Source: Chrysogorgia sp. JL179-B06 (lineage: Eukaryota; Cnidaria; Anthozoa; Scleralcyonacea; Chrysogorgiidae). Taken from it: a stretch of 64,000 nucleotides of DNA. Below, in pieces: positions 39,705-50,987 of this stretch. Location: NCBI GenBank assembly GCA_035772405.1, contig JAYKKM010000307.1:1165051-1229050 (forward strand), read 5' to 3'. Made by a program: the position numbers and the translations under genes. The notes under the pieces were generated by a model that saw only the letters and a list, made by a program, of their open reading frames with translations, did no database searches and had not been told where the DNA came from. Every line of letters begins with the position of its first letter. Within the stretch, counting starts at the first letter, position 1.

Positions 39705-39842
39705 ATGATTGTGGGTTCTAAGGAAAATCCTCTGTTGGCTATAATGATCGATTTAGCTAAGTATTTTTACATATTGATTTTCAAGTGCTTGAATGTCGTA
39801 AAATGGATATGTTACCCAACAATGAACGTGCAGATAGAATAA
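39705..39842 (+). CDS. short hypothetical frame
   Basis: 45 codons from ATG 39,705 (MIVGSKENPLLAIMID), with a hydrophobic stretch YFYILIFKCLNVV that may be a membrane segment or the remains of a longer gene. No second copy found. Low certainty. Confidence 0.25.
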   Translation: MIVGSKENPLLAIMIDLAKYFYILIFKCLNVVKWICYPTMNVQIE

Positions 39843-39971
39843 TATATAAGATATTATTGTTATGGGATGAGAAATATATATATATACCTACTCATCTGAA
39901 GATTTTACACATTTAATAGGACAGTTTGTGAATGTAAATATTACAAGCCTGGAACCTCCACCATATCAGCC

Positions 39972-40211
39972 ATGAATCAAGCAAAATTTATAGATATAAT
40001 ATCTATGAAGAATCTATCTCGTGAACGAGATCTACAGTTAATTGGATCAAGAGCAATACCCAAACCCACTGGCGAACCGACACAGATGTATGATCTTTTT
40101 TTAAAAGATGAACATAACAATTATTTTAAAATAGAATTCGATTCATCCCAACACAACACGATAAGATTGGTAAAAGTGTGTATCTTACCAATCATTATAT
40201 ATTCATTGTAA
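39972..40211 (+). CDS. hypothetical protein
   Basis: 79 residues: MNQAKFIDIISMKNLSRERD, then YDLFLKDEHNNYFKIEF, similar to YYLYLKDRQGPRYFKM in the gene at 16,319. An AT-rich hydrophobic tail may not be original. No known domain. Confidence 0.45.
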   Translation: MNQAKFIDIISMKNLSRERDLQLIGSRAIPKPTGEPTQMYDLFLKDEHNNYFKIEFDSSQHNTIRLVKVCILPIIIYSL

Positions 40212-40228
40212 AAGATATGAGTTAATCC

Positions 40229-40230
40229 TT

Positions 40231-40271
<41 letters not shown>
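40229..40271. repeat. (TA)n microsatellite
   Basis: An uninterrupted TA repeat of about 20 units directly upstream of the next viral gene; it may double as its TATA region. Confidence 0.8.
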
Positions 40272-40274
<3 letters not shown>

Positions 40275-40357
40275 TCTCTACCCAAAACATTTTATTATTA
40301 GACAAGACTCATCATGGCAACAAGTATAGATATAAACGAAATTAAACTTCATAACGG

Positions 40358-43256
40358 GGCGGGGGTTCACCCAAACTATAGTACCATACTTTAAATGATC
40401 ATAAAACGTAGGGTTTTATTCTAAACCATAGCAAACTATACATCCCTAGAAAGCTTATGGACCATAGATTCTGAAAATATAATCTATATGATCAATAAAT
40501 ATATTGTAACCTGACACTGCGCAATTTTAGGGTAATTGAACAAATAGTTCATGAGTTATCTTTACTGAACCGTCAAAAATACACGTTATGAGAAAATCTG
40601 GTTTAAAGTTATTACATCACAAAACATACATACTATTAAGCTTTTTAGGTTTTAAACGTTAGTATTTTACTTAAAATAATGTCCTACCTATGTATATATC
40701 ACAAAATGTTATTTAAAATCCTCCTGCTTCATATGTAACACCCTCAGAGTCCCGCAGAGCTTCTTCTCGTCGGGTGCGCAACAGGTCCTGTCCCTGGCGG
40801 CGTTTCTTTTCTTTTTGAGTGGCCTGGAGATCGGATTTCCTCAACCGTTTCCGGTCCTTCACAAATGAAGCATGCCTTGTATGTTGGCCAGCAGGTATAT
40901 ACAGCTTCTTCATCACCCTCTCCCTACTAGCAGCACCACTATGGAAATGATTAACCGCTGATGCAACAGCACAGCTGATTGCCTTTAATCCATGATGTTT
41001 GTGCTTGGGACATCGAACCCATACCAAGGAGTTTATGCATTCGTTGGGATTTTGTGTTGTCCCACGAACACATCTCTCGAGCAGCTTAGTCTCACTCAAT
41101 GTTACAAAGGTTGGACGAAGGGCTTCTAGAAATACTTCTGGTAAGCAGTCATTTTCTTTGTAAGTGGTGGTACCGGTTGCTTTATCTTGCTGCCACTTGC
41201 ACCAGGACGACTCGCCTTGTGGGCAATACCGATGCTGTTTGCTGGGGTAGTTTGATGTCACACAGTGGTGCAGCAATGCAATGATGTTCTTTTTCATTGT
41301 GTAAGCTGCTACATCAATCTCTGCTTTCGTTGGGTTTGGGTTCGACAAAGTATTCTGACGAATAGCAAGACCATAGTACTTTTGCAGCTGTTTAATCTTG
41401 CCTTCTGTGAGACGCCCTTTTCCACCAAGAGATTTACCATCTGCAAGTTTACCTTTATTGGTGGCCTTGAGTTTCAGGAGATATTTACCCATTCTCTTCT
41501 GGACGTGTCCAACACAGTCCAATTTTTCAACCTTGCAACCGTCAGGCTCATAGACATCTTCTACAGAGGCAAAGACCTTGCTGTCTCCATCACTGACCAT
41601 CCACTTGTACCGCAGGTTGTGAAGTTCGATCGATCGTTTCCAAAGAGTTACAGCTCCTTCACTTTCCATGGCTGGTGAGCTCCCTTCGAAATTCATATCA
41701 CATTCACCTGATGCAAGATGTTGGATGCGCCACTCCTCAAATTCTGCGTCATCTTCACATTTCGACTTCTTGAGGGAACATTTCTGGCAAGTTTTAGATA
41801 AAACATGATAATCCAACACTTTCCCTATATCTGTCGAAATGACAAATACAATGCCAGTCAATGACGTAAAACCTCTTTTCGCCCATGTTCCGTCAAAGCT
41901 TACAGCCACATCAAGGACATCGCCATCATTGGTTTTACCATTTTCATGTGACATGTATTCATGCAATTCCTCACCAGCCTGTTTCATTTCCTCTTTGGCT
42001 TCTTCTTCCAGTGCAACTTGAATGTTTTCAACTTGCTTGTGATAAGCAGCTTTTGATAGGCAAGGCATATTCATCATGCTACAAAATGTGGCCATCCCTT
42101 CATAGCCAGTACCGGTCTCTATGGCTTGGTAGACGATTCTCCGGTTGACACCACATGATGTCCCCCTGCTTGTCACACTTGGCGAAGTTGACACAATGGT
42201 TTCTTCGTGGCCTGCGGTACAACCAAACAAAAGCTGGCTCATCAACCCTGCCCTTTGTGATGCAATCTCTTTCACAGTTATATTGCCTAAAAAATATTGA
42301 ACCTTTTTAGTCAAAGTGAAGACTACATAATTATGAAATAATTTTATGTAATACACTCACTCATATCTATAAACAAGCATGCAAAATTTATGGAATATAA
42401 TAAATCAATAGCATTATAGCAACCCACATATCTCTTACTTTATTATATTTAATATTACCATTATATATACCAGAACCTACTGTGTTGATTTATACACAAT
42501 ATGGGACAATATTTTTGAAGATATTGAAATATCATGACAGAATAAAAATATAATTAAGTTAGCCTTACCATCTTCACACACATGTATATTTGATAAAGCA
42601 GAGCAAAAATGTTTCATGTTTATCAGCCTATATTCCTCTTCGACGAAGTCGTATAGCTGATCAGGATCAACATCTGAACACTTGGCAGCTTCATCCTGTG
42701 CCTTCATTTTCTTCCTTGAAGAGCTTGTAGTTGTAGTGTTACTACTGCTAGTAGGCTCGTCTACTAGCAACGTTCTCTCGTCGATTTCTTCACCAACAGT
42801 ATTCTTTCATGTCTCTGTCTCCCAGAGAAAAGTTTTCCTTTTCTTTTCTTCCTGTAACTATTCTTATTTTTCTCTCCAACCATCGTGAATTTTGGTAGAC
42901 CATGTGCTATGAGCTATGATTTGGGTTTCCACAAAGACTTGAAATATTTAGGTCAGTGGTCACGATTTACATCATGCAGAACTTCATGTTAGCTGTATAA
43001 CAAGTAATATTGATATCCCGGAGAAAACAAGGCCAAATTAGGGCGGAAAACACGCGAAAAACAAAAGATGCAACTTGCGTTTCCATGGTAACCACAAACC
43101 ATAAATATTGGGCATGTAAAAACTGATAAATTTACACCGAAAAATTTAAAATCAAGCCAAACAACACATCCCAACGTTTAATCTAATAGTTAAAGCATGA
43201 CATTATGGAAGAAAAATGTTTTAAAATGTTTTTGTGAGTTTGGGTGAACCCCCGCC
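40358..43256 (-). mobile_element. nested Mutator-like DNA transposon
   Basis: Both ends carry the same 20-bp terminal inverted repeat GGCGGGGGTTCACCCAAACT (40,358-40,377 and reversed at 43,237-43,256). GC content inside is clearly higher than in the viral DNA around it. I do not see an identical target duplication, so the insertion may be old. It contains the transposase described separately and about 350 bp of non-coding DNA at each side. Confidence 0.9.
40713..42883 (-). CDS. Mutator-like transposase, two exons
   Basis: Large exon 42,286-40,713 (about 520 codons) and upstream exon 42,883-42,569, joined by a GT-AG intron (GTAAGG...TTTTTTAG). The large exon has AVSFDGTWAKRGFTSLTG (first catalytic Asp), MVSDGDSKVFASV (second Asp), LDCVGHVQKRMGKYLLKLK (C-H step), and later C-x-x-C/H ligands and CPKHKHHGLKAI. 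This is the layout of the widespread metazoan Mutator-like transposase domain family. The N-terminal exon has one frameshift near 42,765. The catalytic part is uninterrupted, so it is much younger than the host virus. Confidence 0.85.
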
Positions 43257-43528
43257 TTAAGTTATACACCTCTGAATTTTTATATACTATTTGTAAGGAC
43301 TCCGATTTTTATGTTGTTGACTTTATGAGCGAAGGAAACACTTGGTTAGATGACCGGCGCAGGGTAATATTAAAAGATTTCAATCTTACCTCGGTTCTTA
43401 ATACAAGAATGGGTGTACAAGCTGGAATTATTGTTGCTGTGATACTACGAAACAAGAATCAAGAAGATCTCATTGGAAAGCACATCTACTTTGAAAACAC
43501 ATACACAATGCGTTGTACCAATCCATAA

Positions 43529-44252
43529 TTTGTACGTTAAACATGTATGTTATTTGTTATTAAAAACCATTCATCATCTGTTTTGACATGTATGAATTAA
43601 TTAACACTCTCTCCGATACTTGTTATCCATCCAAAATTGTTTAACGGGAATATTAAAAAATATACTAAATTTTTCACTAATTTGTGTGAAAAGTGTAAAA
43701 TAAAGTATCAAAAAGCATAAAAATAGCTATAAATATGTTTAAATAAGTGTAAAAATGCTTAAATATCTTGAATATAGACGTATTTAAACATACCCCTACA
43801 GGAATATATATTTCACGGTACTAATCCCTCCAAAATGGCCGACTAATCCCTCCGAGTATTAATAAATCAACTGAATTGGCAGGTTAAAACTAATTATAAA
43901 ACCGTGTCTTTAATCCACAACACATACTCATTGTCCATGACCCATTATTAATCAACTACTTTGACATAGGGGGAGTGAAAGAAGACGCTTATTATTTATT
44001 CGCGTCCATAATCGCCTAACATACACTCATTGTTCCTACCCATCACAAATCAATTGTTTTGACATGAACGCTTTAATGAACGATCTCTGATTGGATAGAT
44101 ATGGGGGAGTCTTTGATTGTACAAAATCTGATTGGTCAAACCCGCTAAACCATTATAATAGTACCACAGACCGCGATTATAAAATAAGCAAGTAAAGACG
44201 TCTCAAACCAAACGAATTTCAAAGCTTGAGACGAAAATAAATAAAAGCAGAA
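43529..44252. repeat. non-coding region with internal inverted repeat, arm 2
   Basis: Holds the reverse copy (about 43,800-44,110) of the 36,300-36,620 promoter-like segment, and a TATAAAATAAG box at 44,179 about 75 bp before the next ATG. No coding pattern seen in 43,529-43,800. Confidence 0.5.
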
Positions 44253-44658
44253 ATGGCTTCTCTCCCCAAAGAAATACCCGAAGAAAAGAATACAGATAGC
44301 GGCAATAAAGTATGTAGCTATAGTAAACTGTTATGATTGCTGTGTGTAAAATCGCCTTATATTTATGATGATGTTATTTTTATTAGAAAGAAACAAACAC
44401 GCAGGAAAAATACCTCCACCACCAACGGAGAATACGATCGAAATGGCTGTCCCCCCAATACCGCTTTACGTAGAAAATGAAGAATGCGAGTGGGCCTTCC
44501 GCATCCAACCTGACGACGAATACAACTTTGATGAGTACGTTCCTCCTCCTCCGGAAGAAGACGATGACCCCCTAGTATGGGGGTACGTAGACACAAATGG
44601 TGAGGAGTTTATGTACTTTGAAAGTACGAAACGTTTAATAAAAATGCGTAAAAATTAA
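44253..44658 (+). CDS. two-exon Pro/acid-rich small protein
   Basis: Exon 1 from ATG 44,253 (MASLPKEIPEEKN) to 44,322 and exon 2 from 44,387 join in frame through a 64-bp intron (GTAAAC...TTATTAG). The product of about 113 residues has IPPPPTENT, a conserved-looking ENEECEWAFRIQPDDEYNFDEY and VPPPPEEDDDP. PPPP and acidic tracts suggest protein-protein interaction. Alternatively translation starts inside exon 2 at 44,443. A spliced gene implies nuclear transcription. Confidence 0.55.
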
Positions 44659-45654
44659 AACAATATTTTTTTTACTTGCAGGGCCCTCGTTAAAAAGGGA
44701 GCCCTTTACATGCTTAGATAACTTTTTATCGTAATATATATTTTTATTATTGCTTGTAAATATTACCATGTTTTTAAAAATAATTCATCAAACTTCTGCG
44801 TCCTGTGTGTTTTACTATAGCTAACTCTTCCCTCATACGCTAACGAACAACCCTGGCGTAAAATAAGCAATTGATAGAATAAGGGATGACCTGATTGTCA
44901 CTTTGGACCTGAGTCAATCTCATTCCAATCGCAAATTCGACTACGGGTGAACGCGCGCCAATGCAGTTTAGTGATAAACACAACAGCACATTGGAAGAGT
45001 TCAGAGTCTTGTACCGAAGTACAACTTACAAGCGAGCAATACACACAACAGGAGCCAACTGAAAAATATTATCAAACCCGTCTGCTTATATACTCAACCA
45101 TAATTCACAAACTCTTAAAATTTTTGGGGGATATATTTCTTCTGATTTTTTTAAAACACTTTACGGTACTCCAAAACTTTTTCCAAGGTACATTTTCATC
45201 TAATTTTTTTTGGGGGTCATCTAAAATTTTTGAGAATACTTTTTCGAGGATATCATCTCTAAAACTTTTTGGAAGATAAAAATACCCAAATAATTTTTTT
45301 GAGATATATCTAAAAATATTTTGAGAAAATATCATTTTTAAAAATACAGTAACTAGGGAATATCAGTCATTCGGCCATAAGATGGCGTCGAGGTAAGAGC
45401 TCCATGATGGAAATTTCTATGATTAATTCTATAAGCAAAAATGTTGGTTTATTTTTATTTCAAAAACATTACAACTCTTCAAATAAAAATAATATGGAAT
45501 TTCTTTTGGATGGCACACTTAAGTATAAATCACATCGGGTGAGGTATGATTGTTGTGTATAGTATTTTTTGTATTTCTTTTTCAAACAGGGTGTGTGTCA
45601 GAGTATATATATATCACAGTGTGAATGATGATCTGATTAAGTGCTGTCGCGGAT

Positions 45655-45950
45655 GCTATATGGGGTTGAAAGCAGTGATGAATCAGGAACAGGATGCTTG
45701 GTCGCAGAATTTCGTGTTCCGAATAATTGATGATCAGTGGAAAGTTTGCACAGAAACCAAACATGTCTAAAGTGAAACTCGTGTCAGCCGTCAGCATATC
45801 GAAGTACTCTTGTGGCTCTGACACGAGTTTCACTTTAGACATGTTTGGTTTCTGTGCAAACTTTCCACTGGTCATCAGTTGTTTGAAACACTAAAATCTG
45901 TTACTAAACATCCTGTTCCTGGTTCATCAATGCTTTCAACCCTATATAGC
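45655..45950. repeat. long hairpin in right terminal repeat
   Basis: Arms of about 133 bp with a 30-nt loop (45,788-45,817) and an extra inner stem GTGTCAG/CTGACAC that is missing from the left hairpin. The outer arms equal those of 14,149-14,411. Different loops on equal stems recall flip/flop telomere forms. Confidence 0.85.
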
Positions 45951-46004
45951 AAAAGACGTCAGTACTTGCTTAACACTATTCACCTTGAATGACCTTCAAT
46001 CTCT

Positions 46005-46167
46005 CTGGTCGTAAAACTCAGGGACGACCAAAAACTGGTCGTACAACAACACGAGCAAATGTGATATATATACTCTTGACCGCGACCACCTTATTTGAAT
46101 ATTTTTAATACAAAAACCTCTTGTATACGACCAGTTGCATATCCCCCCTGATTTGATCATTGGTCGT
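46005..46167. promoter_or_regulatory. ACGACCAG iteron-like repeats (right)
   Basis: CTGGTCGT at 46,005 and 46,035, ACGACCA at 46,024, ACGACCAG at 46,127 and TGGTCGT at 46,161. They mirror the left cluster in place and orientation. Confidence 0.55.
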
Positions 46168-46217
46168 TCTTTACAGGGTGACCACACCTTAAAAATACGA
46201 CACCCTCCTGGAAATAT

Positions 46218-46292
46218 GGGACTGGACTGTGCTCTGATTGGTCAATTCAAATCATTCTTGATTCTGATTGGCTTAGAGCTCGGTCCAGTCCC
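46218..46292. repeat. 75-bp terminal palindrome (right)
   Basis: GGGACTGGACTGTGCTCTGA at the inner side pairs with the GGTCCAGTCCC end. Counterpart of 13,847-13,921. Confidence 0.75.
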
Positions 46293-46337
46293 ACACACAT
46301 TGAATATATATATATATATATATATATAATTACTACT

Positions 46338-46767
46338 ATGAATTATTCAGATTAACGTACGTCGTGTTGCTCTATCGAATATATCACAGCAGGGATGAAT
46401 TATTCAGATTAACGTACGTTTAATGTTGTTCTCTCGAGTCACGAATATATCAAAGAAGATTGCACCCCCGGTTTGGCGCCATATTTGGCCTGAAATCTGG
46501 CAGAGGCTAACTCTCTCTCCTCTCGTTTCTCCGCTTGCCCGCATTCCGATTTTCAGCGGGTTTCCTCGTCCCATTACCCTCTAGCGCATTCCTTATCCGA
46601 ACATATAGGTCCCCTCTACTGAATTGGAAGCCTCTGCGGAGGAGAGAGTGTACAGTATATAATATAAAAGTATTGGCGTTGCCTATGCAGTGTAGAAATA
46701 ATTAATAATAAAATTATAAAATGTTGATATCATGCCGAAATAATATGTAAAATTGATTAATTTCCAG
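46338..46767. other. right flank; possible promoter and first exon of the PHD gene
   Basis: Contains a direct repeat (ATGAATTATTCAGATTAACG, at 46,338 and 46,396) and a GC-richer stretch around 46,460-46,650 like a promoter/leader. No certain start codon for the downstream gene is visible. Confidence 0.35.
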
Positions 46768-47913
46768 AATTTAATACGACCAACGATGATTGGGAAAGCC
46801 CTTGCGCAGCAAATAACTCAAACGCTTGTCAAGTTATCGACAGAAGCGTTGGTATAAAAGATCTTCCCTGGACACAATGTGATTACTGCTTGCAGTGGTA
46901 CCACAACGATTGTGTTGGTTTAAGAAAAATGCCTGCAAAGAACGAGAAATGGGATTGTGGTTGCGATATGGACATTTCAATCATCAGGTAATCGCCGTGC
47001 AATACATTTTTGAAAATATTCGCATTGTTCTAATTAATGCTTGATCTATGATGTATATAGGCCTGAGAAAGTGTTTACTAAAAGGAAGATCGAACAGTCC
47101 GTCACAAGGAAGAATGGTGGAATGAAAGTAATTATTTAGTTTTATATAACGAGGCAAATGAAAAAACGTGCAAACAGGGTATTCCAACAATAATTTTCTT
47201 TTGTTTACATTGATTTATTTGTTACATTGGTAAACGTTTCAGTGGTCACTAATCATGCATAATCATGTGGATCAGTCGCCATACTGATATACCAGTAAAA
47301 TTTTCCCACCATACGTTCCCTAATTAAATCCTGTATATCTATGTACATGTTCGAGTATATGGGTTTGTTTCATTTCTTTTTATATAAATCTTTTAAACAC
47401 ATGATCTGATGTCTAAGATCAATAAACGTGAACTGAAAAGTTGGAGATTCGCCACATTATTTTCACATCGTCGTGGGTTTCCTGTTCGAGTCGCAACAGA
47501 ATTGCGCGATGGATATGTTAACTGTAGCAATGAGGATTTGGTATGTCTATACTTGGGGTGTTAGTCCACTCGTTCTACTGTTACTGGACCCCTATAACGA
47601 GTAATGTTTTGTTTAGGCCGAGTACCTGTCCTATCTGATTCAGAAGACAATTACTGAAGAAAAGCTTTACCCTAATTGCAACAACAATACATTGAGAAGA
47701 GTATACTGTGGGGATATTGCGACTCCTGAGGTACGAAATGGAATTTTGGTGCTTTTTCTCACATGTCTAAATACTGATTGAAAGTGTATTTAAATTCCTT
47801 TTTTGTGTTAGTAACGTTTTTATTTACATTTTCAGGTTGCCGTACACCTTCTTTCCCAACATCAACGTTGCAACAGATTTAGAAGTGAAGCTTATTTACT
47901 AAATCTTCAATAA
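46768..47913 (+). CDS. small spliced PHD-finger protein
   Basis: Four exons with GT-AG borders: 46,768-46,987, about 47,420-47,540, 47,617-47,730 and 47,836-47,913. The first encodes a PHD finger: C-AASNNSNAC, W-T-QCDYC, WYHNDCVGL and WDCGCD. Later exons encode RRGFPVRVATELRDG and AEYLSYLIQKTI. PHD fingers bind histone H3 tails, often methylated Lys4. The start exon is not identified. It is adjacent to the right end of the viral element but not part of it. Could be a transposon-borne gene. Confidence 0.6.
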
Positions 47914-47954
47914 TCCTGTTATACATAGTAATAAAGATAATATTAACGTACATG

Positions 47955-48290
47955 TAAGGGTTAGAGCATGGTAACGTGTGCTCTATTGGCTCTAACCGTC
48001 TTAGAGAATGGTTGAAACCACGAAGTAATTTTAACTTTTACTATAAAATTGTTTTTTTGCCTCGCCCATTTTACCGGAGACATTGACTTTATTGAATTCA
48101 TTAGTGACTATATAGAGTCCACTGCGCTATGACAAAAGAAAACAAAAGATTTTCAGTGGACTCTACAGTATATAGAGTTCAATAATCTGTCTAATATTCA
48201 TCAATTAAAACACTATTGAATATAGAGCCATGAAATACTCGACGTGGATTGGCTGAGTGGTTGCAACCATTCTCTAAATGTGGTATAATA
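47955..48290. repeat. MITE with imperfect inverted arms
   Basis: TTAGAGAATGGTTGAAACCAC (48,001; 20 of its bases) pairs with GTGGTTGCAACCATTCTCTAA near 48,258. Inside, TATATAGAGTCCACTG pairs with CAGTGGACTCTACAGTATATA. Nested inverted repeats and no gene indicate a foldback element. Confidence 0.6.
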
Positions 48291-48414
48291 TAAATATATG
48301 TAGTTTGTAGCCTGTTTGTGTGTTAATATATAAATAACTAGAGACTACAATTTCGTTGTTCTCACCGTTTTCAAATTTCAATAAAAAATGACAGCTATGT
48401 GTGATATATACATG

Positions 48415-48620
48415 TATGTAGTACATCTGTCATACATTTGTTCCAAATTATGATATAAATAACACAGAGGATCCTTTCTGCAGCATATATACTAATTGAA
48501 TTCTACGAAGGAAATTTCGTTATTTTCACTGTTTCTATAATGTATGAGTACATCTGTCATACATTTGTTCCAAATTATGATATAAATAACAGAGGATCCT
48601 TTCTGCAGTATATATACTAA
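48415..48620. repeat. tandem duplication, about 122-bp period
   Basis: GTACATCTGTCATACATTTG and the following 60 bp (through GAGGATCCTTTCTGCAG) occur at 48,420 and again at 48,544. Followed by an (TA)n-rich stretch (48,620-48,695). Confidence 0.75.
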
Positions 48621-48702
48621 TTGAATATATACTAATATATATATATATACTATATATATACTATATATATATACTATATATATGAATATATACTAATTGA
48701 CT

Positions 48703-49625
48703 CTAGTTAGGGTTACAGGAAGATCACAATATCCAAAGCCGATCTGACAAGCTAAGATGTAATTGACAAACTTAGATTTAATATCTTCTGAAATTTTGCA
48801 CATGTTATTCAATGCCGAATTAAGTATTATTACCAAAATTTCGGCACATTTCAATGATTTCTTGAGGTTTTGTAAAACGGGGTTATTTGCCCCTAGTTAG
48901 GGTTAGATCACAATATCCAAAGCCGATCTGACAAGCTAAGATGTAATTCACAAACTTAGATTTAATATCTTCTGAAATTTTGCACATGACATTCAATGCC
49001 GAATTAAGTATTATTACCAAAATTTCAGCACATTTCAATGATTTCTTGAGGTTTTGTAAAAACGGGGTTATTTGCCGCTAGTTAGGGTTAGATCACAATA
49101 TCCAAAGCCGATCTGACAAGCTAAGATGTAATTCAGAAACTTAGATTTAATATCTTCTTCTGAAATTTTGCATATGTTATTCAATGCCGAATTAAGTATT
49201 ATTACCAAAATTTCAGCACATTTCAATGATTTCTTGAGGTTTTGTAAAAACGGGGTTATTTGCTGCTAGTTAGGGTTAGATCACAATATCCAAAGCCGAT
49301 CTGACAAGCTAAGATGTAATTCACAAACTTAGATTTAATATCTTCTGAAATTTTGCACATGACATTCAATGCCGAATTAAGTATTATTACCAAAATTTCA
49401 GCACATTTCAATGATTTCTTGAGGTTTTGTAAAACGGGGTTATTTGCCGCTAGTTAGGGTTCGATCACAATATCCAAGCTAAGATGTAATTCACAAACTA
49501 ATTAGATTTAATATATTCTTCTGAAATTTTGCACATGTTATTAAATGCTGAATTAAGTATTATTACCAAAATTTCAGCACATTTCAATGATTTCTTGAGG
49601 TTTTGTAAAAACGGGGTTATTTCCC
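48703..49625. repeat. five-copy satellite, unit about 185 bp
   Basis: Copies start at about 48,703, 48,893, 49,078, 49,265 and 49,450 with CTAGTTAGGGTT, run through GATCACAATATCCAAAGCCG and end AAACGGGGTTATTTGCC. Identity between copies is very high except for small indels; the fifth has lost part of the CCGATCTGACAAG segment. No coding capacity. Confidence 0.9.
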
Positions 49626-50670
49626 CCAACTTATTTGACCACAACATCCCACATTTTGATAATGGGGTGTATTCACAATAGATATCGGAATAAATCAGAT
49701 ACCGGGGCTAAGCCGAGTCCTTGAACAACTCCCGATCGAGGCGCCCGAAAATCAAATTACAACAAACGCCTTTATCACTCGCCTTTGCCGAGTAATCGGT
49801 TACAATAGTCGAGTAATTCGCCTATTTAAATGGTTAAATAGGCCTTTAAAAAATTCAATAATGATGTTTGTTCTTAAGGTCCCTATTATAGCTTATCACC
49901 AATATTAATAATCCAAAAACAAGACACAGTATATATCACGAATATACACCGAAGTTCAGCAACATAGGCGTAGAGTTTTGGTTTTGTCTGGGGGGGGGCT
50001 CATAGTTAGTGAATAGTGACACTAACATCGAGTACTGTTGGTACGAGCCTCCTAGGGGGTCCGGGGACATTTTTAAAATTAGGGGCTCTGAAATGACATT
50101 TGCAGCGTTTTGAGAACACATTTGGTGAAATATTTTAGATTTTCAAAACAACATTTTAATGGTGCATTTTGTGATAAATCAGATAAGCATACAAATTTAA
50201 TACAACATTTCTAACCAACTTAAACCACCAAAAAGCATATATAGGTTGTATATAGGTATTTCCCAAATAACATATACTAGCAATACTACAAGAGTTTTAC
50301 TTTAAAGTTTACTAAGAATTGCGTATAGTTTTAATAGTTTTACTTTACTAAGAATTGCGGGTTTATTATATATTCTTGAATATTTGAATATATGGCGAAC
50401 TTATTTTAACGAACCTGCTATAATTGCCTATAAATACAAATAATTTATGAATAAAATAAACTTACTATGCATGAATGTTGTCTTTTTTTTGCGACATCAA
50501 GGGTTTCAGGGTTAGTTAATATAGTTACAGCAATTAAGTTCAGCAAAATTTCCCCATACTCTACGCCTATGTTCAGCAATATAAATGACAAAACAGTCGG
50601 ATAGCATTTGTAATTGTATAGATATTGGTAGTGTTTGCCGAGTTCCGAGAAACAAAGCATAATAATTATA
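49626..50670. other. intergenic, no gene seen
   Basis: AT-rich DNA with scattered short repeats, such as two copies of TTTACTAAGAATTGCG near 50,308 and 50,344. No convincing exon or known element. Confidence 0.4.
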
Positions 50671-50674
50671 AGTA

Positions 50675-50825
50675 ATACCATGACTTGAGGGAAATTAGCG
50701 ATTAAATTGCCGCCGCCGAGGGAAGATTTGTGAAAGTCCGAGGGCGAAGCCCGAGGACTTTTACAAATCTTCCCAAGGCGAAGGGCAATTTAATCGCTAA
50801 TTTCCCGACAAGTCATGGTATCAGT
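50675..50825. repeat. foldback element, 150 bp
   Basis: TACCATGACTTGAGGGAAAT at the left pairs with ATTTCCCGACAAGTCATGGTA at the right, and GCGATTAAATTGCC and GAAGATTTGTGAAAGTCC also have inverted partners. Nearly the entire segment folds into one hairpin. Lies just upstream of the recombinase pseudogene and resembles the foldback at 52,575-52,720 in composition. Confidence 0.75.
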
Positions 50826-50987
50826 TTGTAATATTATAATCGCCGAGGAAAACTCAGGGAAGTATGCTGAGATAAGTTTAGGTGTTTGATTTTGTATGGT
50901 TCAGTGAAGTTGTTTACGAGTTTTATTACTATTGATTGAAGTAATTATACCTTTGGGAGATGCTTTGTGTTTGTGAGGGTTATTTAA

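Larger units (their letters stand above)
40314..43528 (+). pseudogene. viral gene split by a Mutator-like transposon
   Basis: ATG 40,314 (MATSIDINEIKLHN) runs 14 codons to the transposon end at 40,358. After the transposon the reading continues from 43,257 with KLYTSEFLYTICKDSDFYVVDFMSEG, motif YTICKDSDF, and ends at 43,528. Together about 100 residues. The frame across the insertion and the clean transposon ends support interruption of one gene. Function unknown. Confidence 0.6.
13808..46337. mobile_element. 32.5-kb Polinton/Maverick-like endogenous virus
   Basis: Bounded by inverted repeats that begin AGTAGTAATTATATAT at both ends. Polintons commonly start with AG. Inside are integrase, penton, major capsid, packaging ATPase and protein-primed PolB, the defining set of this class, plus about 20 accessory genes and a nested Mutator-like transposon. 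Removing the nested transposon leaves about 29.6 kb, larger than the usual 15-20 kb. A 6-bp target duplication is expected; the flanks here (ATGTAG and ATGAAT) are not identical, so the exact ends or an intact duplication are not proven. Confidence 0.85.
44716..46337. repeat. right terminal inverted repeat
   Basis: Reverse of the left repeat, 107 bp longer, mainly because of a 46-bp segment near 44,990-45,030 and a longer hairpin loop. The segment near 44,990 has a counterpart in the spacer of the 11-12 kb palindrome (AGCTCATTGGA, TTCAAGCG...), so the left repeat probably lost it. It ends AATTACTACT at 46,337. Confidence 0.9.

Noticed and set aside
41099..42148. Plus-strand frames opposite the Mutator-like transposase
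   Set aside because: Antisense shadows of a well-supported minus-strand coding exon.
48703..49625. Interstitial telomere array
   Set aside because: Only single TTAGGGTTAG words at the start of each 185-bp unit; no tandem hexamers.
48703..49625. CRISPR-like array
   Set aside because: Units repeat over their full length with no unique spacers, and the sequence is eukaryotic.
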